From: Bacteroidota bacterium
GTDB taxonomy: Bacteria; Bacteroidota; Bacteroidia; NS11-12g; UBA9320
Direction: 5' to 3'
DNA length: 5,410 nt
NCBI GenBank assembly: GCA_003484585.1
Contig: DNBZ01000025.1
Coordinates: 1-5,410, forward strand
Part shown: positions 1 through 5,410 of the stretch, piece after piece
How the letters are laid out: each line of letters begins with the position of its first letter
Position numbering within the stretch: the stretch's first letter is position 1
The notes under the pieces: generated by a model
What the model was told of the DNA's origin: nothing
Databases searched by the model: none
Seen by the model: only the letters and a program-made list of their open reading frames with translations
Made by a program: the position numbers and the translations under genes

Positions 1-2268
1 TAAGCAATGCATCCCAAACCAATGAGCCATTGGTAGAATATATTTTAGCTTCCCCTTGCGTAAAATCTGTAATGTACAATCGTCCTGAAACTGGGTTAGG
101 ATAGATTGTTAAAGCAGAATAAAGTTGATTAATCCCTGCATTTTTCAGCACTGTAATATTGATACTGTCTGTAGACTCACAGCCATAGATATCCATGGCT
201 GTGATAGCAATCGTGTGTGAGCCAACTCCTAAGTCTTCTCCAGTTAGACTCAACGAGCTTTGAGATGCCCCTGTACTCCAGTTATAATTGTTGTAATCTG
301 TGCTAACGGATAGCGTAATAGAACTATCTATGGGCATTGTAATATCTTCGCCTAGGTTTATCTCTCTTGGTGTGTGAACGGCTACAAATGCCTCATCGGA
401 AGTTAAGAAATCATTACATAAATTAGCCCAAGCAACTCTATAGCTAGTGCCACTATCTGCAGCTTGTGCATTAGACAATAAGACCTCATTGGAGGTATTG
501 CCAATATTAGCAAATGCTGAACCATTTTGGCTCTTTTGCCATTGGGTAAACAATGTGCCGCTTCTAGCTTTTGCTTTAAGAAGCACGTCATTGTTCTCAC
601 AGATAGCTTTACCCACAGGCTGCAAGTCTACATCTATTCGGCTATCTAAGTATTGCGTCTCGTAGGGTCCTATATCTACAGTATCATCCCAGATTCTTGG
701 ATTACCATCTAAGTCATTAAAAGTAGCAAGAATGTCAGGATAAGTAGTACCTCTATAGTATCTTGATATAGGTAAAGAATAGCCTTTATTAAAGCCTACA
801 GGTAGTTGAGCACAAGATTGTGTAATGTGAAAATCACCTGCTGCACTATCCACAAATTTCGGATACGTATCAAAACAGTCTTGGTAAGTACCGTTGAATG
901 TAAAACCACTGTCTTCTTTCTTATTTATGGATAACTTTTCTCCTTCAAGTATACAGTTATAAAGCTCAACATTCCCATTATCAGCAAGAGTAACATTAAC
1001 GTTAGTTCCATTAAATGACCTATTACCATAGAAAATAGAATTATATACCTTAGTTATATTGGCAGAAGAAAATATAGCACTACTATAAGACTTTGAAGGA
1101 ACAAAGGGAGTGCAGAATGGGACAAAGCATTATTTACAAATAAGCAATTAGTAACTATACCGTTTCTAGAAGTTGCGATAGACCCATTACACTGATTGAA
1201 TATACATCCAGAAATGAAATATTCTGAACCGCTTGATATGATTATTCCTCCAGCTTTATCAAATAGACAGTCTTTTACAATGGGTAATGAAGCAACTTCA
1301 TTTGCAACTAAATCTGCATTATTTACTCCATCAAATACTGAGTTTTTGAAAATACAATTTTCAATTAACCCTTGAGAGCAATTTCTAAAAAAACGTATGT
1401 TCTTACTTGAGGCACAATCACCATAAGATTTATCAAACACACAAGAGTCTAGCTTTCCTCTCCAGTCGTAAATCCTCATCAGATCACAGCCATTATTATA
1501 AAAGCTACACTTTTTTGCAGAAGCTCCATTCGTTAATTCCAGCGATAGTAAATCATTATTTTCAAAATAACAGTTACTGATATTAGGAACACTGTCATTG
1601 AGGGCTCTTGCAATTGTTACTCCATATAAATTATTGAGAATCTCACAGTTTTCGATGTTAATATTACCGCCGTCCGTTACAATGGCAGCAACAGCAATGG
1701 AAGGAAAGTCATACTTACCATACCTTATATTTTCTCTGAATTTTGAATTGTTTATATGAATGTCACTAGAGACTGTTCGTATTCCAAAACGGTGTCTAAA
1801 AAAATCGCAATTGTCAACTTGAAGAGGGGATGAAAATCTACAGCTTATGGCCGCATAATCTAGTCTTCCACTTTGTCCAGAACCATTGGTCCAATTATAT
1901 GTTCTACCTACGGTATACGAAAAATTACAGTAACTAAATCTATTGGTATCTGCGGTGGGCTTGTTTAAAATTATAACACCGCCCCATCCGTTCAGTGAGT
2001 CTGTGCAGGTAAGTGTGATAGGATTAGCTACTGTACCTTCGCAGTTAATGTTTCCTCTTACTATCAGTTTAATAGTATCTGCAAAGTCGAGATAGACTCA
2101 AGCTTCTATAGTGAGCAGGCTGTCTTCGGGTATAGTAAGGTCACCCGTCACTAGGTATGGACTCCCACTTGCTAATAAAGTTCCCGAGACTTCTCCTCCG
2201 GTTAAGGTAGTCTGTGAAAACGAAATAAAACTAAACGAGATTAAAAAGAGAGTTAGAATGTGTTTCAT
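1..2268 (-). pseudogene. T9SS-sorted surface protein with parallel beta-helix, interrupted by a stop and a frameshift; 3' end beyond window
   Basis: Start: the ATG at 2268-2266 opens MKHILTLFLISFSFISFSQ, a lipoprotein-free signal peptide, with GGAGGA at 2287-2282 upstream. About 755 residues lie in the window. Residues 22-60 form a beta-helix cap (SGSPYLVTGDLTIPEDSL, then TIEA). Residues ~60-510 are helix rungs marked by NCxF-like steps such as DNCDF, ENCEI, SNCYF and ENCIF. Residues ~517-536 match the choice-of-anchor-Q motif (DLDGNPRIWDDTVDIGPYE). Two Ig/PKD-like domains follow at ~537-632 and ~634-711. From ~717 the start of a T9SS type A sorting domain (LTIYPNPVSGRLYI) runs off the left edge; perhaps 25-30 residues are missing.
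Lesions: TGA at 2098-2100 sits in frame, and the frame stays open through 1057 before stopping at 1054-1056. The rest continues in another frame, open from 1129 to 1, so one base is lost within 1057-1129.
Known of the family: such proteins are exported by Sec, then cross the outer membrane by T9SS and are attached or released. The ligand is unknown. It could be a real pseudogene or two base-call errors. Confidence 0.85.
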
Positions 2269-2286
2269 ATGTGATCTATAGTCCTC

Positions 2287-2317
2287 CAAAAATAACAGTT
2301 TTATAGAGAGTGCCAAA
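2287..2317 (-). promoter_or_regulatory. Bacteroidota-type promoter of the surface-protein gene
   Basis: Read on the minus strand, TTTG at 2317-2314 is followed after exactly 19 nt by TATTTTTG at 2294-2287. This matches the Bacteroidota consensus of a -33 TTG and a -7 TAnnTTTG. The expected transcription start near 2280 leaves a leader of only about 12 nt before the ATG at 2268. This supports that ATG over the in-frame one at 2316, which lies inside the promoter. GGAGGA directly follows the -7 element, so it may not be in the transcript. Confidence 0.6.
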
Positions 2318-2409
2318 CATTAAAACATCCTACAACATTCCTCTATAGGTCTTGATAAGCAAGGCACCTAAGTTTTTATGCGGTGGTATATAGTCTTGAA
2401 AACGATTGT

Positions 2410-2433
2410 CGGCCGCAGAACCTCGAGGAATTC
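2410..2433. other. Cluster of three six-base restriction palindromes, polylinker-like
   Basis: Within 24 bp there are CGGCCG (EagI, 2410-2415), CTCGAG (XhoI, 2422-2427) and GAATTC (EcoRI, 2428-2433). The last two abut, and CCTCGAGG at 2421-2428 is the form of a classical XhoI linker. It lies in the 213-bp gap between the fadD stop and the surface-protein start, where I see no terminator and no gene. It may be chance or a trace of cloning or vector sequence. Confidence 0.4.
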
Positions 2434-2481
2434 AACCTAAGGAGAGAGTAAAATACATTATGCCCAATTCTTCGTCTTCAC

Positions 2482-4140
2482 CTACACTAACTTCCTTCTC
2501 AGTATCTTACCTACATTACTCTTAGGTAACTCATCGCGGAATACTACTTTTTTAGGCACTTTGTATGCAGTCAGTTTTTCTCGGCAGAAATCGCGTATTT
2601 CTTGCTCAGTTAGGCTCTCGTCTTTCTTCACTACAAATGCCATTACGCACTCTGTGGTCTTAGGGTCTGGCTCGCTCCTCACTCCTACTTCTAGTACTCC
2701 TGGATGGCTAGAGATCACTGCCTCTACCTCACTTGGATATACATTAAAACCAGAAACGCAAACCATCTCTTTCTTGCGATCTACTATTTTGAAGAATCCA
2801 TCCTCGTCCATTATTCCGATATCTCCGGTAAGGAAATAGTCCCCGTACATACTCTCTTTAGTTGCATCTGGTCTATTCCAGTAGCCTGCCATTACTTGTG
2901 GGCCTTTTATGCCTATCTCACCTCTTTCGCCAGTAGGCACTTCTTTACGCTCATCATCAAATATTTTGAGATCAGTATTGGGTATAGGCAAACCTATAGT
3001 GCCCATACGGTGTGTACCGTCTGTAGGATTAATAGTGGCAGCTGGTGATGTCTCCGAAAGTCCGTATGCTTCTAGCAGGGGTGAGCCTGTAAGTTCTTGC
3101 CATCTAGTAGCTACAGAATCTTGTACAGCCATACCGCCCCCTAGTGATATTTTAAGTTTAGAGAAATCTACGTCTTTAAAATCAGGTTGATTGAGCAATC
3201 CATTGAATAATGTATTCACACCCGTGATGAGTGAGAAAGGATTTTTCTTTAGATCTTTGATAAATGCTGGCATATCACGCGGGTTGGTTATTAAAACATT
3301 CTTAGCACCATAGTTAAAGAATGTGATGCAATTAGCCGTAAGAGCAAATATGTGATATAGCGGAAGTGCTGTGATTACTACTGCCTCTCCATCTTTGAAT
3401 AAGCCCGTAAGCCATCCATCTATCTGCGAGAGCTGGCCACAGATATTTCCGTGGGTAAGAATAGCTCCTTTGCTCACACCTGTAGTACCTCCAGTATATT
3501 GTAGAAACGCCATATCGGTATGCGATAAACTCACAGCGGTAGGTGCTTTACCTTTTCCTTCTGCTAATACCGTTTTTAAAGAAATAGCTTCTGGTAGACT
3601 AAATGCAGGCACCATCTTCTTCACGTATTTTACTGCTAGATTTACTATTCCACCTTTTAGTCCGCCGAGCATGTCACCTATACGAGCCACTATTACAGTT
3701 TCTATATCTGTACCTTCTTTTATCTCCTGGTAGTTAGCTGCAAAGTTTTCTAAGATCACCAAAGCCTTGGCACCACTATCCTTATATTGATGCTTCATCT
3801 CCTCAGGAGTATAGAGCGGGTTAGTATTCACAGCTACATAACCACATTTTAAAACAGCAAACATCGCTACAGGAAACTGTAGTAAGTTTGGCATTTGAAT
3901 GGCTACTCTATCGCCAGGTTTTAGGTTGGTTTTGTTTTGCAAGTACCAAGCAAAGGCATCCACGTTAGCTTTCAATTGATTGAAAGTCATAGTTTTATCC
4001 ATATTTTGAAAAGCAACTTGATCACCATATCTACTCACCACGTCGTCAAAGACTTTTGCTAGAGACTCATATTTATTGTTATCTACCGTGTGCGGCACAT
4101 TTTCTGGATAGCTTTTAAACCAAGCGTGTTGTTCTGACAT
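2482..4140 (-). CDS. fadD: Long-chain fatty acid-CoA ligase (FadD)
   Basis: This 552-residue protein activates long-chain fatty acids: fatty acid + ATP + CoA gives acyl-CoA + AMP + PPi. That feeds beta-oxidation or phospholipid synthesis; the enzyme acts in the cytoplasm at the inner membrane face.
Motifs in order: the ATP/AMP-binding loop YTGGTTGVSKG at 215-225; PLYHIFALT at 260-268; ITGVNTLFN at 305-313; YGLSE at 359-363; the TGD plus DRKK fatty-acyl-CoA-synthetase signature at 438-457, continuing into VSGFNVYPSEVE at 462-473; and the C-terminal PKSNVGKILRR, whose Lys near 545 is the catalytic lysine of the adenylation half-reaction. The resemblance to Escherichia coli FadD, recalled from memory, runs from end to end, including the N-terminal WFKSYPENVP.
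The ATG at 4140 gives the family N terminus. No Shine-Dalgarno is visible and only weak -7-like AT-rich sequence (4147-4156) lies upstream. The stop is TAG. It is divergent to tRNA-Arg, with no operon partner visible. It looks intact. Confidence 0.95.
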   Translation of the reverse strand: MSEQHAWFKSYPENVPHTVDNNKYESLAKVFDDVVSRYGDQVAFQNMDKTMTFNQLKANVDAFAWYLQNKTNLKPGDRVAIQMPNLLQFPVAMFAVLKCGYVAVNTNPLYTPEEMKHQYKDSGAKALVILENFAANYQEIKEGTDIETVIVARIGDMLGGLKGGIVNLAVKYVKKMVPAFSLPEAISLKTVLAEGKGKAPTAVSLSHTDMAFLQYTGGTTGVSKGAILTHGNICGQLSQIDGWLTGLFKDGEAVVITALPLYHIFALTANCITFFNYGAKNVLITNPRDMPAFIKDLKKNPFSLITGVNTLFNGLLNQPDFKDVDFSKLKISLGGGMAVQDSVATRWQELTGSPLLEAYGLSETSPAATINPTDGTHRMGTIGLPIPNTDLKIFDDERKEVPTGERGEIGIKGPQVMAGYWNRPDATKESMYGDYFLTGDIGIMDEDGFFKIVDRKKEMVCVSGFNVYPSEVEAVISSHPGVLEVGVRSEPDPKTTECVMAFVVKKDESLTEQEIRDFCREKLTAYKVPKKVVFRDELPKSNVGKILRRKLV

Positions 4141-4181
4141 AGGTTGTAAAAATATATTTTAAAAGTGGAAAGAAAAAGAAA

Positions 4182-4210
4182 TGGTGGAGCAAGAATTGAT
4201 TTTATATTTG
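4182..4210 (+). promoter_or_regulatory. Promoter of tRNA-Arg
   Basis: TATATTTG at 4203-4210 is an exact TAnnTTTG -7 element. About 19 nt upstream is TGG at 4182-4184, an imperfect -33 TTG. The -7 box ends 10 nt before the first tRNA base, so transcription should start a few nucleotides before 4221. The fadD promoter must share the same 80-bp gap in the other direction. Confidence 0.6.
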
Positions 4211-4220
4211 CCTGGTATTT

Positions 4221-4294
4221 GCACTCGTAGTTCAACTGGATAGAATATCGGATTTCGGCTCCGAGGGTTAGGGGTTCGAATCCTCTCGAGTGCA
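4221..4294 (+). tRNA. tRNA-Arg, anticodon UCG
   Basis: The 74-nt gene folds fully. The acceptor stem is GCACTCG (4221-4227) with CGAGTGC (4287-4293), and the discriminator A is 4294. The D stem is GTTC with GAAT (one G-U pair). The anticodon stem is TCGGA (4248-4252) with TCCGA (4260-4264), around the loop TTTCGGC. The variable loop is GGGTT. The T stem is AGGGG with CCTCT (one G-U pair), around the loop TTCGAAT. The anticodon TCG at 4255-4257 reads CGA and, by wobble, other CGN arginine codons. CCA is not encoded (CTA follows the discriminator), so it must be added enzymatically. Confidence 0.95.
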
Positions 4295-4297
4295 CTA

Positions 4298-4329
4298 AAT
4301 GTCTTTCGCTTTTGTGAAGGACATTTTTT
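4298..4329 (+). terminator. Rho-independent terminator of tRNA-Arg
   Basis: AATGTCTTTC (4298-4307) pairs with GAAGGACATT (4316-4325) over 10 bp with one G-T wobble and an 8-nt loop. It continues into a run of six T at 4324-4329. It starts four bases after the tRNA ends. Confidence 0.88.
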
Positions 4330-4367
4330 ATTAAAAGTTTGTTTCTAAGATTCGAAAAAATATGGCA

Positions 4368-4411
4368 ACAAAAAAGCCTCTCATTTCTGAAAGGCTTTGA
4401 TTGTGATCCCT
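4368..4411 (-). repeat. Direct repeat copy A: tRNA 3' acceptor strand plus terminator, downstream of the GIY-YIG gene
   Basis: This 44-bp stretch matches 4758-4801 at 42 of 44 positions (differences at 4380 and 4381) in the same orientation, 390 bp away. Read on the minus strand it begins with AGGGATCA, a tRNA acceptor 3' strand with discriminator, then CAATC, then a terminator hairpin. The next nine bases of the repeat (CTGGGACTC on the plus strand) reappear at 4499-4507, after an 87-bp insert. With the insert removed, the copies match over 53 bp with two differences. The insert supplies the GIY-YIG stop codon. Confidence 0.85.
4370..4398 (-). terminator. Terminator hairpin within repeat copy A
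   Basis: On the minus strand AAAGCCTTTC (4398-4389) pairs with GAGAGGCTTT (4382-4373) over 10 bp with one T-G wobble. The loop is 6 nt and the T run is six bases (4370-4375). It can terminate the GIY-YIG transcript. It converges with the tRNA-Arg terminator about 40 bp away. Confidence 0.75.
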
Positions 4412-4498
4412 TTCCGAAAGGGTCCAATTCCCTGAATTGGCTTCCTTTCGAGAATGCTCGAAAACAATTCTAAATCACAGATTTAGTTGTTTTCGGCA
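4412..4498. mobile_element. 87-bp palindrome-rich insert interrupting the tRNA-end repeat (MITE-like)
   Basis: Comparison of the two repeat copies defines the insert: removing 4412-4498 restores an uninterrupted copy. Its ends form an imperfect inverted repeat, TTCCGAAA at 4412-4419 against TTTCGGCA at 4491-4498 (7 of 8).
Inside are a hairpin at 4415-4450 (CGAAAGG with CCTTTCG, and inner CCAATTC with GAATTGG around CCT), an alternative palindrome TTTCGAG-AATG-CTCGAAA at 4446-4463, and a strong hairpin at 4459-4495 (CGAAAACAA with TTGTTTTCG and CTAAATC with GATTTAG, with a 2-nt bulge and loop ACA). There is no ORF of its own. No clear target duplication is visible beyond an ambiguous CT. A structured RNA or REP-like palindrome would be an alternative reading. 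Confidence 0.55.
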
Positions 4499-4752
4499 CT
4501 GGGACTCTGTTTACTTATCCATGCCTCTACTCGTTTCCTACTTTTTAAGTTCTTTAGCTTACGCTCTCTGCTCATAGCTTCAGCTTTATTGGAATACTCT
4601 TTGTGAAACATTCTGACCCAAGGTAACTTAGACTTTGTACTTCTTACATATCCACTGTTATGTCGGTTCAAACGCTCGTTTAAATCATTACACACTCCAA
4701 TATAATAAGAGTTATCCTTTTCTGATTTTAGTATATATAAATAACAAATCAT
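4483..4752 (-). CDS. Small GIY-YIG family endonuclease
   Basis: This 89-residue protein is a single-domain GIY-YIG nuclease of the UvrC-N-terminal-like/YhbQ type. The first motif is YLYIL at residues 4-8 and the second is YYIG at 16-19. The catalytic Arg is probably R27 in LNERLNRHNSG, and the metal-binding Glu is probably E63 in AMSRERKLK. The usual basic tail KSRKRVEAWI follows at 70-79. Such enzymes cut DNA by single-metal chemistry; the target here is unknown.
The frame is open up to 4830, but the extra upstream residues (GSSPRGITIKAFQK...) translate a tRNA 3' end and its terminator, so I start at the ATG 4752-4750. No promoter or Shine-Dalgarno is evident, and expression may rely on read-through.
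The last four residues and the TAA come from the 87-bp insert. Without it the frame would run on as SPRGITIKAFQK to a TGA in repeat A. The gene lies between two tRNA-end repeats, suggesting a module that associates with tRNA genes. Confidence 0.85.
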   Translation of the reverse strand: MICYLYILKSEKDNSYYIGVCNDLNERLNRHNSGYVRSTKSKLPWVRMFHKEYSNKAEAMSRERKLKNLKSRKRVEAWISKQSPSAENN

Positions 4753-4757
4753 GGTAT

Positions 4758-4810
4758 ACAAAAAAGCCTTCCATTTCTGAAAGGCTTTGATTGTGATCCC
4801 TCTGGGACTC
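4758..4810 (-). repeat. Direct repeat copy B: tRNA 3' end plus terminator, upstream of the GIY-YIG gene
   Basis: This is the uninterrupted 53-bp copy. On the minus strand it reads GAGTCCCAG, AGGGATCA, CAATC, then the terminator hairpin and T run. The first GIY-YIG codon is five bases beyond its end. Both copies stand in the same reading frame as the gene: the spacing is 390 bp, or 303 bp without the insert, and both are multiples of three. Confidence 0.85.
4760..4788 (-). terminator. Terminator hairpin within repeat copy B
   Basis: On the minus strand AAAGCCTTTC (4788-4779) pairs with GGAAGGCTTT (4772-4763) with one T-G wobble, a 6-nt loop and six T (4760-4765). It directly follows the tRNA 3'-end remnant, as expected of a former tRNA terminator. 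It stands between any upstream promoter and the GIY-YIG start. Confidence 0.75.
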
Positions 4811-4815
4811 GAACC
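4794..4815 (-). pseudogene. 3' fragment of a tRNA (T loop to discriminator)
   Basis: On the minus strand, GG and TTCGAGT (T loop, 4813-4807) are followed by CCCAG (3' T stem, 4806-4802), AGGGATC (3' acceptor strand, 4801-4795) and A (discriminator, 4794). An intact parent would need a CTGGG 5' T stem and a GATCCCT 5' acceptor strand; neither occurs upstream, where the sequence changes to an unrelated AT-rich stretch. About 50 nt of the tRNA are missing. The isotype cannot be told from this part, and it is not derived from the neighbouring tRNA-Arg, whose arms differ. Confidence 0.75.
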
Positions 4816-5024
4816 TATTGAATTAAACATATGATAATGAATACTTTATGTAATTACTGAAAATGCAGGTGAAACAATTCAATTTTAGGTTACTCCCAAA
4901 TCCCCTGTGGATAAAGATTCTTGTGGTATTATCATCTTACTGTTTAAGCTACTTTTTCAAAACTTGTAATTCCTTTTGCTTTAAGTTCTTCTATTATCAT
5001 TACTTACGGTCTTTTTCTGCATAA
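4816..5024 (-). other. Stretch without a convincing gene; two tiny ORFs
   Basis: Between the tRNA remnant and the attC-like hairpin I find no gene of ordinary length. On the minus strand an 18-codon ORF at 4944-5000 reads MIIEELKAKGITSFEKVA. Just downstream a 16-codon ORF reads MIIPQESLSTGDLGVT and stops with TAA. Both have protein-like composition but are too short to identify, so they may be remnants or chance. No tRNA, terminator or long repeat is visible here. Confidence 0.5.
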
Positions 5025-5095
5025 AGCACAACGTCTCGTATATGAAGCGTAGCATCCCAAAGGGTGCTATGATTTCATATACAGTGTTAGGTGCT
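5025..5095 (-). other. attC-like folded recombination site (integron cassette-like)
   Basis: On the minus strand the site starts with ACCTAAC (5092-5086), a perfect RYYYAAC R'' box. It ends with GTTGTGC (5032-5026), six of seven to the R' consensus GTTRRRY. Between them, GTATATGAA and TTCATATAC (5082-5074 and 5046-5038) form a 9-bp stem like the L boxes. It is separated from the R boxes by unpaired spacers of 3 and 5 nt. The apical stem pairs TAGCACCC with GGG-TGCTA around TTT, leaving one extrahelical base at 5055. The outer arms AGCAC and GTGCT also pair. The 71-nt length is within the usual attC range. The stop codon of the adjacent nuclease gene (5089-5087) lies inside R'', as is common in gene cassettes. 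No T run follows, so it is a poor terminator. Confidence 0.5.
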
Positions 5096-5410
5096 TTTTT
5101 TATAATTTTCACTTAAGTATTCTATCAAAGTAGGTATTGTATTAATTCCTTTTTCAATTAGAATTTTCACAATATCCTTTCCACTTAAAAAGATTATTGG
5201 GTGACCATCAGTTCTAACTTCCTCGTAAGCTTGTTTAGCTACAGCAGATGTAGACACCAAAACTCCAAATTGTCTATTTCGTATCCTTGAAATAAGTCTC
5301 GAAACCTCTTTAACTCCTACAGAATTTGTTTTTTTGTCTAATACTCCCGGATTATAGCACTTAGCTTCAACTGCGAACTCGGCAAAAATTGGGTCGTCAT
5401 TAAGTCCGAG
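5087..5410 (-). CDS. Mrr-like PD-(D/E)XK restriction-endonuclease-like protein, C-terminal part
   Basis: The frame is open from the right edge to TAA at 5089-5087, giving the last 107 residues; the start lies outside. Visible residues 10-20 (AEFAVEAKCYN) contain a beta-strand with E-A-K, the E-x-K half of a PD-(D/E)XK active site. The upstream Asp would be expected outside or at the edge. Then follow VGVKEVSRLISRIRNRQFGV and a strand VLVSTSAVAKQAYEEVRTD, with HPIIFLSGKDIVKIL near 70-84. This layout is that of the Mrr/type II-IV restriction endonuclease fold, which cleaves DNA; specificity cannot be judged. The stop overlaps an attC-like hairpin and no methyltransferase is in view, so it may be a solitary cassette-borne nuclease. 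Family membership is judged from pattern and fold, not from a search. Confidence 0.7.
   Translation of the reverse strand, partial: LGLNDDPIFAEFAVEAKCYNPGVLDKKTNSVGVKEVSRLISRIRNRQFGVLVSTSAVAKQAYEEVRTDGHPIIFLSGKDIVKILIEKGINTIPTLIEYLSENYKKST

Noticed and set aside
403..665. Short ORFs of 65 (minus) and 72 (plus) residues in the surface gene
   Set aside because: They overlap the correct minus-strand frame encoding the Ig-like domain and show no independent features.
2098..2100. UGA read as glycine (alternative code) or programmed recoding
   Set aside because: The stop does fall at a Gly position, but the gene also carries a frameshift, the other genes read normally under the standard code, and the genome type is Flavobacteriia-like, where UGA is a stop.
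2269..2316. Upstream in-frame ATG at 2316 for the surface protein
   Set aside because: The added residues precede a clear signal peptide and the codons overlap the promoter's -33 and -7 boxes; MKH at 2268 is the better start.
2561..3733. Plus-strand ORFs of 92-120 residues opposite fadD
   Set aside because: They are antisense shadows of a well-supported enzyme gene with no domain or start signal of their own.
4083..4427. 114-residue minus-strand ORF overlapping the fadD start, the tRNA-Arg gene and its terminator
   Set aside because: It is the antisense translation of tRNA-Arg (SRGFEPLTLGAEIRYSIQL is typical of antisense tRNA) plus terminator sequence and out-of-frame fadD; no protein-like domain.
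4408..4495. CRISPR-like palindromic array
   Set aside because: The palindromes differ from each other and there are no regularly spaced identical repeats or unique spacers.
4753..4830. GIY-YIG start at 4830, giving 115 residues
   Set aside because: The extra N terminus is a translation of the tRNA 3' fragment and terminator; the family fold begins at MICYLYIL.
5025..5095. The 71-nt hairpin as a simple rho-independent terminator of the nuclease gene
   Set aside because: No T run follows on the minus strand and the outer arms contain the gene's own stop codon; the box layout fits attC better, though this is not proven.

Overview
The window looks like a chromosomal segment of a marine-type member of the Flavobacteriia (Bacteroidota). 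Three things point there: a secreted protein ending in a type IX secretion (T9SS) type A sorting domain, Bacteroidota-type promoters (TTG, 19 nt, TAnnTTTG), and a tRNA gene without an encoded CCA. Base composition is moderately AT-rich. Everything except tRNA-Arg is read from the minus strand.

Positions 1-2268 hold a large cell-surface gene that runs off the left edge. It has a signal peptide, a long parallel beta-helix with an NCxF-type rung repeat, a choice-of-anchor-Q-like motif, two Ig/PKD-like domains and the start of a T9SS sorting domain. It is broken as written, by an in-frame TGA at 2098-2100 and a one-base frameshift somewhere in 1057-1129. A good Bacteroidota promoter lies just upstream. 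The gap before fadD holds an odd cluster of EagI, XhoI and EcoRI sites.

Positions 2482-4140 encode an intact long-chain fatty acid-CoA ligase (FadD). Divergent to it is tRNA-Arg(UCG) at 4221-4294, with its own promoter and a strong terminator.

Positions 4368-5410 are an accessory patch. A small GIY-YIG nuclease gene sits between two direct, same-frame copies of a tRNA 3' end plus its terminator. The downstream copy is interrupted by an 87-bp palindrome-rich insert with short terminal inverted repeats; it supplies the nuclease's present stop codon. Next comes about 200 bp without a convincing gene, then a 71-nt folded element resembling an integron attC site, and finally the C-terminal 107 residues of an Mrr-like PD-(D/E)XK restriction-endonuclease-like protein whose stop codon lies inside the attC-like R'' box.

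The core genes (surface protein, fatty-acid activation, tRNA) show no functional link. The right-hand third reads as a landing zone for small selfish or mobile units: a tRNA-end-associated nuclease module, a palindromic mini-element and a cassette-like nuclease gene. The mobility interpretations are inferences from sequence architecture.
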